DNA of 23,887 bases from Chloroflexota bacterium (GCA_005879775.1 VBJX01000038.1:9711-33597); one strand, 5' to 3'; positions 1-7,799 are shown, counted from the stretch's first letter. Notes: generated from the letters alone by a model not told the origin. Numbers and translations are program-made.

Positions 1-525
1 GAAGCCGGGCACGAAGTCGGTCGGGCCGGAATAGGTGACCACGCCGTCAGGGGTGACCTTGGTGCCGTGGATGAGCGAGATCCGCCAGAAGGCGCTGCCG
101 GCGACTTCGAGAGGCAGGCCGCTCGGATCAGCGTAGAACGGAGGCGTTGCCGCCTCGACCTGGTACTGCGGGATCCCCGCGTCGAACTGGAAGGTGATGC
201 GGTCGTAGTCCTCGTGGGTCCCGACTCGCACGGCGGTGATCTGGGACCGGGTCGCGGTCCCTCGATCGGTCACCGGCAACGTGCAGGTGAACGCACCTAG
301 GTCGCCCGACGGCTCCGGGACCAGCGATTCGCTCGCCGCCGCCGAAGAGGTCGCCGCGGCGGACTCGACGGCGCTCGCCGAGGCAAGCTGGCTGGAAAGC
401 GTCGAGGCGCCGGGTGATCCGCCGGATGGCCCACACGCAACAAGGGCTGCGCAGGCGATGACCACGAGGAATGGCCGGAGGCGGCGAGCAGGCGAGGGGT
501 CAGGGATCACGAGTGTGCGCTCCAT
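1..525 (-). CDS. AMIN-like domain lipoprotein (3' end beyond the window)
   Basis: An open minus-strand frame runs from the ATG at 525 to the window edge, giving 175 residues and no stop. A basic N-terminus is followed by a hydrophobic stretch and a lipobox, LVAC-G, at about residues 29-33, which predicts lipid anchoring on the outer face of the membrane. A Ser/Ala-rich linker follows, then a domain containing YDRITFQFD and IPQYQVE. These match the pattern of AMIN-like proteins, which are small extracytoplasmic beta-sandwich domains of unknown ligand in actinobacteria and Chloroflexota. Only the last few residues are probably missing. It lies about 80 bases downstream of the sigma-factor gene on the same strand, so it may be cotranscribed. 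No strong Shine-Dalgarno site is seen. The lipoprotein call is firm; the domain name rests on motif recall. Confidence 0.72.
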   Translation of the reverse strand, partial: MERTLVIPDPSPARRLRPFLVVIACAALVACGPSGGSPGASTLSSQLASASAVESAAATSSAAASESLVPEPSGDLGAFTCTLPVTDRGTATRSQITAVRVGTHEDYDRITFQFDAGIPQYQVEAATPPFYADPSGLPLEVAGSAFWRISLIHGTKVTPDGVVTYSGPTDFVPGF

Positions 526-604
526 CCTGTTGGCGGATCGACTTGGCGGTATCGTCGCCCGATTTCGCAGGCGCATCTCCTCGACGCGGAGCCTAGGGCA
601 TTCG

Positions 605-1915
605 TTACGAGCGCGGTCGCGGATCGCCCCGGCTGGCGGCCAGGCGCTCCTCGAGGATGCGCCGCTCTCCAGGATTCTCGGTGAGCGACAGCGCCCGTTG
701 ATCGGCGGCGCGCGCCTCCTCGGCTCGGCCAAGCCTGCGCAGCAGCTCCCCACGCGTGGCGTGGAAGAGGTGGTAGCCATCGAGGCGCCCCGTCAACGGC
801 TCGATGGCGGCAAGAGCGGCGCCCGGCCCCTGGTATTCGGCCAGGGCCACTGCCCGGTTGAGGGCGACCACGGCCATCGGCTGGACCTCGAGCAGCTCGT
901 CGTAGAGCGCCACGATGCGAGCCCAATCAGTTGCCGCGTAGGAGGGAGAGGTGGCGTGCGCGGCCACGATCGCGGCCTGCAGCTGGTACGGTCCGCGGCG
1001 GCCCATCCGCCCCGCGCGCTCGACGAGCTCCTCAGCCGCGGCGATCGCCTCGCGGTCCCACCGTGATCGGTCCTGCTGGGGGAGGAGGATGAGCGATCCG
1101 TCCGGACCGAAGCGCGCCTCGGCGCGTGCGAGATGCAGGCGCATCAGGCCAAGCAACCCGAGTGGCTCTCCTTCATCGGGCATGAGGCGCACCACCAGCG
1201 AGGTGAGCCATTCGGCATCCGCCGCCAACGCCCGCCGCTCCACGACCTCGCCACCAGATGCCAGATAGCCCTCGTTGAAGACGAGGTAGAGGACCGCGAG
1301 CACCTGCTCGAGCCGCTCGGGAAGCTCCGACCCCTCCGGCACGCGATACGGAATCCCGGCGTCGCGGATCTTTCGCTTGGCTCGCACCAGCCGCTGCGCG
1401 ATGGTGGCCTCCGGGACAAGGAAGGCACGAGCCACCGCTGGAGTCTCGATGCCGAGCACCGTGCGCAGAGTGAGCGCCACCTGGGCTTCCCGCGACAGGG
1501 CCGGGTGGCAGCAGGTGAAGATGAGGCGCAGCCGATCGTCGGCCTCGAGCGGGCCACCGGTCGCGATCGGACGCTCCATGCCGTTGGCCTCCTCAGCGAG
1601 TACTGACAGCCGATCCCGAAAGCGGGCATCCCGGCGCAGCGTGTCGATCGCGCGTCGCCTGGCGGCGGTCATCAGCCAGGCGCCCGGGTTACGGGGCACC
1701 CCGTCGCGAGGCCAGTGCTCCAAGGCGGAGACAGCCGCCTCCTGCACGAGCTCCTCGGCCACTTCCCAGTCGCCCATGATCCGGACCAGCGAAGCGATGA
1801 GCCGTGCGCGCTCCTCGCGAAGGACCCGCTCCAGGGACGCGTCGACCGACGAGCGCTCGATGCTCAGCGCTCGACCACCGGCCGGATCTCGAAGGTTTGA
1901 TAGGTGCCTGGCCAC
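605..1915 (-). CDS. ECF-type RNA polymerase sigma factor with DUF6596/TPR-like tail (ECF42-like)
   Basis: This is a 436-residue protein. The N-terminal third is a sigma-70 region 2 (LVRIMGDWEVAEELVQEA, then NPGAWLMTAARRRAIDTLRR), followed by a region-4 helix-turn-helix (ETPAVARAFLVPEATIAQRLVRAKRKIRDAG). The long C-terminal part (FNEGYLASGG, LLPQQDRSRWD, LNRAVALAEYQGPGAAL) is the DUF6596/TPR-like extension of the large ECF42 group. In that group no membrane anti-sigma factor is needed and the gene sits beside a DGPF/YCII protein, as here. The GTG start at 1915 overlaps the DGPF gene by about 50 bases. No ATG, GTG or TTG occurs in frame between the DGPF stop and the conserved DASLERVL segment, so the overlap seems real unless a CTG near the DGPF stop is used. 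Function is transcription initiation at an unknown regulon. Confidence 0.9.
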   Translation of the reverse strand: MARHLSNLRDPAGGRALSIERSSVDASLERVLREERARLIASLVRIMGDWEVAEELVQEAAVSALEHWPRDGVPRNPGAWLMTAARRRAIDTLRRDARFRDRLSVLAEEANGMERPIATGGPLEADDRLRLIFTCCHPALSREAQVALTLRTVLGIETPAVARAFLVPEATIAQRLVRAKRKIRDAGIPYRVPEGSELPERLEQVLAVLYLVFNEGYLASGGEVVERRALAADAEWLTSLVVRLMPDEGEPLGLLGLMRLHLARAEARFGPDGSLILLPQQDRSRWDREAIAAAEELVERAGRMGRRGPYQLQAAIVAAHATSPSYAATDWARIVALYDELLEVQPMAVVALNRAVALAEYQGPGAALAAIEPLTGRLDGYHLFHATRGELLRRLGRAEEARAADQRALSLTENPGERRILEERLAASRGDPRPRS

Positions 1916-2211
1916 GACGATACGAGCCGGATGGCAGCATCCAGGTCGGGCAGTTCGAGGATCCCATACCCGCCAACCGTCTCCTTCGCCTCGATGAACG
2001 GGCCGTCAGTGACGGTGACGTCTCCGCGGGGGCCCTGGCGAACGGTGGTCGCCGTTGAGACCGGCTGCAGCTGGTAGCCCTCCACGATCTCGCCTGCAGC
2101 TGAATGCTCGTCCCACCACGCCCGGACCCGCTCGAAGCTCGCTCGCTGCTCGCCCTCGCTGAGGCGGTCCCATGCCTCGTCGTTGCCCGCGATCATGACC
2201 ATGTACTTCAT
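1864..2211 (-). CDS. YCII/DGPF domain protein, partner of the ECF sigma factor
   Basis: A 115-residue protein beginning MKYMVMIAGN and carrying the hallmark DGPFIEAKETVGGYGILE, typical of the DGPF branch of the YCII-like ferredoxin-fold family. The biochemical role is unknown; proteins of this group are almost always encoded next to ECF42-type sigma factors and may signal to them or be their targets. The start at 2211 matches the family N-terminus. An AGGAGG Shine-Dalgarno box at 2224-2229 lies about 12 bases away, and an earlier ATG at 2219 would give only a three-codon peptide whose stop overlaps this ATG (ATGA). A possible promoter, TTGCCG (2257-2262), 16 bases, TAGGAA (2235-2240), lies upstream. 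The stop is embedded in the sigma-factor gene, so the two are translationally linked. Confidence 0.88.
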   Translation of the reverse strand: MKYMVMIAGNDEAWDRLSEGEQRASFERVRAWWDEHSAAGEIVEGYQLQPVSTATTVRQGPRGDVTVTDGPFIEAKETVGGYGILELPDLDAAIRLVSSWPGTYQTFEIRPVVER

Positions 2212-2380
2212 CGTCGCATTGTGCCTCCTCTCGATTCCTACGACGAACCAGCAGCCCGGCAATCGACCGTACACCGGTATGCACGCCGTCGCCGGTTACA
2301 TCACAATGTGGCTGAGCATGCCTGGCTAAGCCCGCCCCTCAACCCTGGCAGTCGTCGTAGCCCTTGGCACGGTCTACGTC

Positions 2381-3352
2381 GTGTGGGGCTCCACCTACTA
2401 CGCGATCGCGGTCATGATCGAGACCCTCCCGCCATTGCTGGCAGCAGGAGTCCGATACGCATTGGCGGGCCTTCTGATGCTCACCTTCCTGCTGGCCAGG
2501 AACCGATGGCGGCGCCGCGCAGGCCAGGACGGGGCGGCACAGATCAGCCGTCCACGCCTCGTCGAGTGGCGCACCACCGCGATCGTGGGGAGCCTCCTGC
2601 TGCTGGGCGGGAACGGCGGCGTCGTCCTCGGCGAGCAGCGCATACCGTCTGGGATCGCCGCGGTCATCATCGCCACCACCCCGATCTGGATGAACGTCGC
2701 CGATGGCCTGCTTCAACGGCATGCACCCGGGCTGCTGGCGACCGGCGGACTTGTGGTGGGGCTGCTGGGAGTCGCGCTCCTGCTCTACCCGTCGCAGGGA
2801 GCCGACGCGCTCGACCCGATCGGCATCGGCCTGGTGGTGACAGCCTCATTCAGCTGGGCAGCCGGCACCCTCTATGCCCGCCGTGGGCCGCTGCCGCGCA
2901 ACCAGCTTGTCTCCAGCGGAATGGAGATGCTGTGCGGCGGGGCCGCGCTCCTGCTCGTCGGCACCTTCACCGGGGAGCTGGGGCACGCCGACCCGAGCCG
3001 CTTCTCGGTCGCGTCGCTGCTGGCGGTCGCGTACCTGGTGCTGATCGGCTCGCTGGTGGCGTTCAGCGCCTACGTCTGGCTGCTCAGCCACGTTCCGATC
3101 AGCACGGTGAGCACGTACGCCTACGTCAACCCGATCGTGGCCGTCGCGCTCGGCACACTCCTGCGAGGCGAGCAGATCACCCCGCGGATGCTGCTCGCGG
3201 CGGCGCTCATCGTGGGGGCGGTCGTCGCCATGGTCAGCGGCCGGCCCCGCGTCTCCGAGGAGACGGGCCCGGCTCCCGAGGCGGCAACCCTCGAGCGCGA
3301 GAAGAAGCTCGAACCAGAGGGCAGCGGAACAGGCGCTCGACCGACCGCGTAA
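2381..3352 (+). CDS. EamA/DMT-superfamily exporter (5' end irregular)
   Basis: A hydrophobic protein of at least 323 residues with about ten predicted membrane helices in two EamA repeats. The first repeat has WGSTYYAI, RYALAGLLML and GIAAVIIATTPIWM; the second has SFSWAAGTLYARR, VAFSAYVWLL and YVNPIVAVALGTLLRGE. These resemble YedA/RhaT-like metabolite or amino-acid exporters; the substrate cannot be told. A hydrophilic tail of about 35 residues follows. The coordinates use the first standard start (GTG 2381), but this falls inside helix 1. Family-like sequence (ARPSTLAVVVALGTVYVV) extends in the same frame back to 2330, directly after an in-frame TAA at 2327-2329. Upstream of that stop sit ATG 2318 and ATG 2306. 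The gene may start at CTG 2345 or carry a nonsense mutation. Confidence 0.82.
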   Translation: MWGSTYYAIAVMIETLPPLLAAGVRYALAGLLMLTFLLARNRWRRRAGQDGAAQISRPRLVEWRTTAIVGSLLLLGGNGGVVLGEQRIPSGIAAVIIATTPIWMNVADGLLQRHAPGLLATGGLVVGLLGVALLLYPSQGADALDPIGIGLVVTASFSWAAGTLYARRGPLPRNQLVSSGMEMLCGGAALLLVGTFTGELGHADPSRFSVASLLAVAYLVLIGSLVAFSAYVWLLSHVPISTVSTYAYVNPIVAVALGTLLRGEQITPRMLLAAALIVGAVVAMVSGRPRVSEETGPAPEAATLEREKKLEPEGSGTGARPTA

Positions 3353-3355
3353 AAT
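3350..3355 (+). promoter_or_regulatory. Candidate -10 box of the kor operon
   Basis: TAAAAT lies 9 bases before the ATG of the ferredoxin-like subunit and overlaps the stop codon of the exporter gene. No Shine-Dalgarno sequence intervenes, which suggests a leaderless or near-leaderless transcript. The -35 region is weak (GGAACA at 3326-3331). Confidence 0.45.
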
Positions 3356-3364
3356 CGCGCTCCC

Positions 3365-3688
3365 ATGACGCGCCAACGAGCCGCCGATCCGATCGGCTTC
3401 GGGAGCGGCATCTCCACCGACCACAAGGACGGGATCCGCTGGGTCGACTACACCAACATCAGCTGGAACCCGGTCTTCTGCAAGCGCTGCGACATCTGCG
3501 TCGATATCTGTCCGAAGAGCACGCTGGTCCTGCGCAACGACGCGATCATCGAGGAGGAGAACTGCATCCTCTGCGGCCTCTGCGAGCGCTACTGCCCGGA
3601 CCTGGCGATCGAGATGCTGCCGGAGGCCGTGGCCGCCCACGCGGCACAGGGCGAATCGGCCGCCGAGGCGACCGCGGAGCCTTCCTGA
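3365..3688 (+). CDS. korD: 2-oxoacid:ferredoxin oxidoreductase delta (2[4Fe-4S] ferredoxin-like) subunit
   Basis: A 107-residue iron-sulfur subunit. Two CxxCxxCxxxC clusters are seen: Cys39/42/45/49 (CKRCDICVDICP) and Cys67/70/73/77 (CILCGLCERYCP). They should hold two [4Fe-4S] centres passing electrons from the catalytic subunits to soluble ferredoxin. The N-terminal part (WVDYTNISWNPVFCKRC) is typical of KorD/OorD subunits, and the acidic, Ala-rich C-terminus is dispensable-looking. It is the first gene of a four-gene operon and is followed after 4 bases by the alpha subunit. ATG 3365 sits just downstream of a TAAAAT box, so this start is well placed. Confidence 0.92.
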   Translation: MTRQRAADPIGFGSGISTDHKDGIRWVDYTNISWNPVFCKRCDICVDICPKSTLVLRNDAIIEEENCILCGLCERYCPDLAIEMLPEAVAAHAAQGESAAEATAEPS

Positions 3689-3692
3689 GCCG

Positions 3693-4829
3693 ATGCGCCG
3701 CTTGACCCAGGGAAACGAGGCGGTCTTCCGCGGCGCGATCGCCGCCGGTGCCGGCTACTACGCGGGCTACCCGATCTCGCCGTCGACCGAGATCCTGAAC
3801 ATCGCGTCGGGCTGGGCCGCCGAGCGCCCGGAATTCTGCTTCCTGCAGGCCGAGGACGAGATCGCCAGCGCCAACGCGGTGATCGGCGCCAGCCTGGCAG
3901 GCGCCAAGTCCTTCACCGCCACCAGCGGTCCGGGCTTCAGCCTGATGCAGGAGGCGATCGGCTACGCGCAGAAGGTTGGGGTGCCGAGCGTCTTCGTCGA
4001 CGTTCAGCGGGTTGGCCCGGCGACCGGCATGCCGACCATGCCCGGCCAGGGCGACATCATGCAGGTGCGCTACGGCAGCACCGGTGACTACTCGCCGATT
4101 GCCTTCTATCCCAACGGGGTGGAGGAGGCATTCCGGGTCACGGTGGATGCCTTCAACGCCGCGGAGGAGTCGCTTTCGCCGGTGGTCGTCCTGTCGGACA
4201 CGTTCGTTGCGCATCTCAACGAGGTGGTCGATCTCGACGAGGTGGCGGCCTCAGTCAAGGTCGTGCCCCGCAGCCTCGCTCCCCTCGGCAAGCACGAACC
4301 GGGGAAGCCCCGCTTCTTCGCCGGCGTCCTGATGTACGAGCACGGCCCAAACGCCGGCGAGCCGGCGACCGCCGATGCCGATGAGTACATCCGCCAGTTC
4401 TACGCGGCCAAGCAGCGGCACGCCGAGGTGGCAGGCCGCTATGCCCTGTACGAGCACGGGTGGAACGTGGACGCCAAGGTGCTGGTGATCTGCTACGGGA
4501 TCGTGAGCCGCGTGGCGGCGCCGCTGGCCCCCGACTACGCGCTCTTTCGCCCGATCCGCATCCACCCGCTGCTGGCCGAAGAGATCTCCGCCTTCGCCGA
4601 TCGCTACGAGCAGATCGTCTGCCTGGAGGCGAACGACGGCCAGTACGCCGACATGGTCGAGCTGGCCATTCACCGCGAGGTGAAGCGCGTCCCGCTGCTG
4701 GGCGGACGGATCAGCCTGGAGGCGGTGCGCGCCGGGCTGGATCGGGTCCTCGCCGGTGGGTCCGGGGACCCGCCGATCCCTCCGCCGGCGGCGAAGCCGG
4801 TCGAGCGCTCACCGCTGGGGATCGGCTGA
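3693..4829 (+). CDS. korA: 2-oxoacid (2-oxoglutarate):ferredoxin oxidoreductase alpha subunit
   Basis: A 378-residue subunit beginning with the KorA signature QGNEAVFRGAIAAG, followed by YYAGYPISPSTEI, the acidic QAEDEIASANAVIGAS stretch and TSGPGFSLMQEAIGYA, which form the pyrimidine-binding domain for thiamine diphosphate. Domain II follows from about residue 230. The length is that of alpha subunits whose gamma domain is a separate gene, as here. The enzyme oxidatively decarboxylates a 2-oxoacid to its acyl-CoA and reduces ferredoxin. 2-Oxoglutarate is the likely substrate from the KorDABC arrangement, but pyruvate or branched-chain oxoacids cannot be excluded. The beta-subunit ATG follows the TGA after a single base (TGAgATG), consistent with coupled translation. 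Confidence 0.92.
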   Translation: MRRLTQGNEAVFRGAIAAGAGYYAGYPISPSTEILNIASGWAAERPEFCFLQAEDEIASANAVIGASLAGAKSFTATSGPGFSLMQEAIGYAQKVGVPSVFVDVQRVGPATGMPTMPGQGDIMQVRYGSTGDYSPIAFYPNGVEEAFRVTVDAFNAAEESLSPVVVLSDTFVAHLNEVVDLDEVAASVKVVPRSLAPLGKHEPGKPRFFAGVLMYEHGPNAGEPATADADEYIRQFYAAKQRHAEVAGRYALYEHGWNVDAKVLVICYGIVSRVAAPLAPDYALFRPIRIHPLLAEEISAFADRYEQIVCLEANDGQYADMVELAIHREVKRVPLLGGRISLEAVRAGLDRVLAGGSGDPPIPPPAAKPVERSPLGIG

Positions 4830-4830
4830 G

Positions 4831-6285
4831 ATGCCGGAAGCCGCATTCGCCGAGCTCGACTTCAAGCGCCGCCTGAAGGTCGATCTCTTCCCGACAATCT
4901 GGTGCCCCGGCTGCGGGATCGGCACGATCATGATCGAGCTGGCGATGGTGCTCGACGAGATGGGGATGGACGAGTCGAACACGATCATCGTCACCGGCAT
5001 CGGCTGCACCGGGCGGATGGGCAGCTACATGAAGTACGAGAGCGTCTACACCCTGCACGGGCGGACCCTCCCCGTGGCCGAGGCGATCAAGGCAGTGCGC
5101 CCCGAGATGCAGGTGATCGTGGTGGCCGGCGATGGCGACACGGCCAGTATCGGCGGCAACCACCTGATCCACGCCATCCGCCGCGATGCGCCGCTGACGG
5201 TCCTGTGCAACAACAACGAGATCTACGGACTGACCGGGGGCCAGACCGGGCCGACCACGCCGAGCGGCACGAAGACGCTCTCGTCGCCCGCCGGCAACCC
5301 GAACACGCCGATCAACCTGCAGGGCCTGGTCCGCAGCTCGTCCCACGCCCTGTACGCCAAGACCACCGTCTACCACCAGCTGCACATGCGCAATGCCATC
5401 CGAGAGGCGATCGAGCATCCGGGCTTCTCGTTCGTGGACATCACCAGCCAGTGCATCGAGAACAATGGCCGGCGCATCGGCTTCGCCAGCGCCAACGAGA
5501 TGCTCACCTTCTACCGCAAGACCTACAAGCGAGCCCCCAAGGATGCCGAGCATCTCAACCCGTTCGAGATCGGCATCCTGACCCCAAAGGCCGATGGAGC
5601 GGCAGCGAACGGGAATGGCGCCGCGACAGCTGGCGTCACCACTACGCCCGAGCGACCGGAGTCGCTGCCCGAGCAGCCCGCCGGACAGCTCGTCTCGGCG
5701 ACCGAGTCGCCCGGCCTGGCCGGTGCCACCGCCAAGGTCTCGACCGCGACCGATGACGAGAAGGCCCGCCGCCGGGCGGAGTCGCAGGCGCGTGCGGCCG
5801 TCATGGCCCAGCTGGCGCCCGAGGTGAAGCTGCGGGTCGCGAAGAAGGAGCTGACGCTGGCCGAGGCCCTGACGTCGGCAGGGATTCCCGTGCCAGAGTG
5901 GGCGCGGACCGGCGCATCCGCTCCGGCCGGCGCCCCGGTGGCGCCCGGCGAGGTGGAGATCAGCGCCACGGGCCAGGACCTGCGCACACAGGACCAGCCG
6001 ACCGAGCTCGACGCTCAGAAGGCGGAGGCGGCGGTCGAGGAGCGCAACCTGATCGGCGGCATGCCCGGGTCTGACACCCAGCCCGCCGCGCCGCGGACCG
6101 CGCATGACGCGGCGCCGCCGGCTGCTGCGACAGATCCCAAGGAAGCTCGGCGCGCCGAGGCTCAGCGCAAGCTGGCGCTGATGCAGCGCCTGGATCCTGA
6201 GGTGAAGCTCCGTGTGGCCAAGGGTGAGCTGACCCTGGCCGATGCCCTGCGCGAGGCAGGCATCGACCCGGAGACCGTGAGCTGA
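4831..6285 (+). CDS. korB: 2-oxoacid:ferredoxin oxidoreductase beta subunit with long repeat-bearing tail
   Basis: A 484-residue subunit. Residues 1 to about 251 are a normal KorB: the WCPGCGIG cysteine motif, GIGCTGR, and the thiamine-diphosphate/Mg site GDGDTASIGGNH with NNNEIYGLTGGQ. Related beta subunits usually end near this point. Here a further 230 residues follow: an Ala/Thr/Pro-rich linker, a charged helical motif at about 311-354, a second low-complexity linker, and a second copy of the motif at about 437-480 that ends the protein. Both copies contain PEVKLRVAK and ELTLA. The tail is in frame, uninterrupted, and has the same codon style as the core. Its stop overlaps the gamma-subunit ATG by one base (TGATG). 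The start at 4831 is chosen because the family N-terminus begins there and it follows the alpha stop at once. The role of the tail is unknown. Confidence 0.92.
   Translation: MPEAAFAELDFKRRLKVDLFPTIWCPGCGIGTIMIELAMVLDEMGMDESNTIIVTGIGCTGRMGSYMKYESVYTLHGRTLPVAEAIKAVRPEMQVIVVAGDGDTASIGGNHLIHAIRRDAPLTVLCNNNEIYGLTGGQTGPTTPSGTKTLSSPAGNPNTPINLQGLVRSSSHALYAKTTVYHQLHMRNAIREAIEHPGFSFVDITSQCIENNGRRIGFASANEMLTFYRKTYKRAPKDAEHLNPFEIGILTPKADGAAANGNGAATAGVTTTPERPESLPEQPAGQLVSATESPGLAGATAKVSTATDDEKARRRAESQARAAVMAQLAPEVKLRVAKKELTLAEALTSAGIPVPEWARTGASAPAGAPVAPGEVEISATGQDLRTQDQPTELDAQKAEAAVEERNLIGGMPGSDTQPAAPRTAHDAAPPAAATDPKEARRAEAQRKLALMQRLDPEVKLRVAKGELTLADALREAGIDPETVS
5761..6282 (+). repeat. Duplicated 44-residue coding motif in the KorB tail
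   Basis: Copy 1 spans about 5761-5892 and copy 2 about 6139-6270, in the same frame and without length change. By eye roughly 28 of the first 42 residues are identical, with a nine-residue identical core (PEVKLRVAK) followed by ELTLA, AL and AGI. The DNA is also recognisably similar but differs mostly at third positions, which suggests an old duplication kept under protein-level constraint. Predicted content is charged and helical. Confidence 0.85.
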
Positions 6286-6911
6286 TGGCGACCCGCATCG
6301 CGCTCGACGGAGTCGGTGGCCAGGGGGTGCGGGTGATCGCCGGTGTGCTGGGCGCGCTGCTGGCCCGTATGGGCAAGCAGGTGACCGTCCTCTTCGACTA
6401 CGACAGCAGCGTGCGCGGCAGCATGTCCGACGCCTTCGTCATCTTCGACGACGCTCCGATCGCCAACCCGGTGGTCGAGGAGGCGGACATCATGCTCAAG
6501 CTCGCCGACAAGGGCCATCTGCGCATCAGCGGTCGCAAGGTGGTGACCGATCTCGGCCTCGGCAGGTCAGGTGACGAGCAGATCCCCTTTGCCGCGCTGG
6601 GGAGCGAGCACCTCGGCAAGGAGCTGTTCGGCAACATGATCGCCCTTGGCCGGCTGCTGCGACTGGCCGAGATCGAGTTCAACGATGCGTCGATCCGGGA
6701 GTCGCTGCCGCGCCGCTATCAGGACGAGAACGTGGCCGCCATCCGCTACGGATACGAGCTGACCCCCGAGGAGATCGCCCGCCTGGCCGAAGCCGCGCCT
6801 CCATCTCGCTTCGAGATGAACGACGCGGCCACCGCCCCCCACCACCGCGAAACGGGGATCGGGCCGGGCGGCGCAGTGGCACCCATCGGCGAGGCCGCCG
6901 AGACCGGGTAG
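6285..6911 (+). CDS. korC: 2-oxoacid:ferredoxin oxidoreductase gamma subunit
   Basis: A 208-residue subunit opening with the glycine-rich GVGGQGVRVIAGVLG and SSVRGSMSDAFVIFDD of the POR/KOR gamma domain, which completes the coenzyme-A-binding part of the enzyme. Family members are about 180-200 residues; the extra Pro/Gly-rich C-terminus is short and probably unstructured. The ATG overlaps the beta-subunit stop (TGATG), so it is the coupled last gene of korDABC. The next gene is convergent, with 15 bases between stops, and no convincing terminator hairpin is seen there. Confidence 0.92.
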   Translation: MATRIALDGVGGQGVRVIAGVLGALLARMGKQVTVLFDYDSSVRGSMSDAFVIFDDAPIANPVVEEADIMLKLADKGHLRISGRKVVTDLGLGRSGDEQIPFAALGSEHLGKELFGNMIALGRLLRLAEIEFNDASIRESLPRRYQDENVAAIRYGYELTPEEIARLAEAAPPSRFEMNDAATAPHHRETGIGPGGAVAPIGEAAETG

Positions 6912-6926
6912 CCGGCCCCGACCGAT

Positions 6927-7793
6927 CTAGGCCGCGACCTCCACGTCGAGCCTCGCAAGCGCCGCGTCCAGGCGCGCTGATTCATCGGGTGAGAGGGGCC
7001 GCATGGGAGCTCGCATCTCCTCGCGGACCGGCAGGCCACGCCTGGCGAGCACATGCTTGACCGATGCGATGAACGGTTGTGCCTCCATCGCCGCACGCAG
7101 GTCGCCCAGCGTCGCTTCGGCCCCGGCGGAGGGGGTATCGAGGGCGGCGCGGACCACCTCGGGGAATGCCGCCGCCAGCCCCGAGACGGCGCCGTGCGCG
7201 CCACGCGCCATGGCGGGGGGGATGAGCGGCTCGGAACCGACGAAGACCGGCAGGCCGAGCTCGAGGTAGGGAGCAACCCGCTCGAAGGGTGACTCGCTGA
7301 CCTTGAGTCCGGCGAGGTTGGAGGCGCCCTGGCGCACGAGCTCGATCACCTCGATCGGAACCGGGTAGCCGCTGCGCGCCGTGAAGCAGTAGATGTAGAA
7401 GGGCAACGGACCGCAGGCCGCTGCCGCCGCCAGCAGGTGAGCGCTCAGCGCGGGCACGTCGAGCGGAAAGTAGGGCGGCGGGATCACGGCCACGGCATCG
7501 GCTCCGATCTCGGCCGCGTGTGCGGCGAGCGCAACTGTCTCGGCGGTGGTCTGCGCCCCGCAGTGGACGATCAGGTCGCCGTGCAGCGCCGCGCGGAATA
7601 TGACGGCGGCACGCCGCCGCTCCTCGCCGCTGAGGAGGATTCCCTCGCCGGTGGTCCCGCAGGCGAAGATTCCGTCGGCGCCGCGCTCGACCAGGAAGCT
7701 GACCATCGGCCAGATGGCGCCCTCGTCCAGCCCCTCGCCCCCGCCGGTGAGCGGCGTCGCTGCGGCCACGATGAGCGGGGAGCGATCAGCCAT
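6927..7793 (-). CDS. Dihydrodipicolinate synthase (DapA)/N-acetylneuraminate lyase family aldolase
   Basis: A 288-residue TIM-barrel aldolase with the family's pyruvate-site motif GTTGEG (residues 46-51), a Schiff-base lysine at 164 (AGLKVSES) and the tyrosine/arginine pair at 135 and 140 (YIYCFTARSG). Compared with E. coli DapA (YNVPSRTG) the usual Asn-x-Pro after the tyrosine is Cys-Phe-Thr, so it may not be the lysine-pathway enzyme. A keto-deoxy-sugar acid or other hydroxy-oxoacid aldolase/dehydratase is equally possible. The start at 7793 gives the normal N-terminus (MADRSPLIVAAATPL); a longer upstream extension has no family features. It is divergent from the adenosine deaminase gene, with 64 bases between the starts. 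Confidence 0.85.
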   Translation of the reverse strand: MADRSPLIVAAATPLTGGGEGLDEGAIWPMVSFLVERGADGIFACGTTGEGILLSGEERRRAAVIFRAALHGDLIVHCGAQTTAETVALAAHAAEIGADAVAVIPPPYFPLDVPALSAHLLAAAAACGPLPFYIYCFTARSGYPVPIEVIELVRQGASNLAGLKVSESPFERVAPYLELGLPVFVGSEPLIPPAMARGAHGAVSGLAAAFPEVVRAALDTPSAGAEATLGDLRAAMEAQPFIASVKHVLARRGLPVREEMRAPMRPLSPDESARLDAALARLDVEVAA

Positions 7794-7799
7794 CGCCGA

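Noticed and set aside
2104..3705. 533-codon plus-strand frame over the exporter and ferredoxin-subunit genes
   Set aside because: Arg/Pro-rich translation out of frame with two clear genes on the same strand.
4711..6105. Long minus-strand open frame (464 codons) antisense to the KorB gene
   Set aside because: Low-complexity Arg/Gly/Ala-rich translation with no family motif; a shadow of a GC-rich gene that is clearly coding on the other strand.
6900..6930. Possible bidirectional terminator between korC and the DapA-family gene
   Set aside because: Only a 4-bp CCGG self-complementary stem is visible and there is no U-tract.
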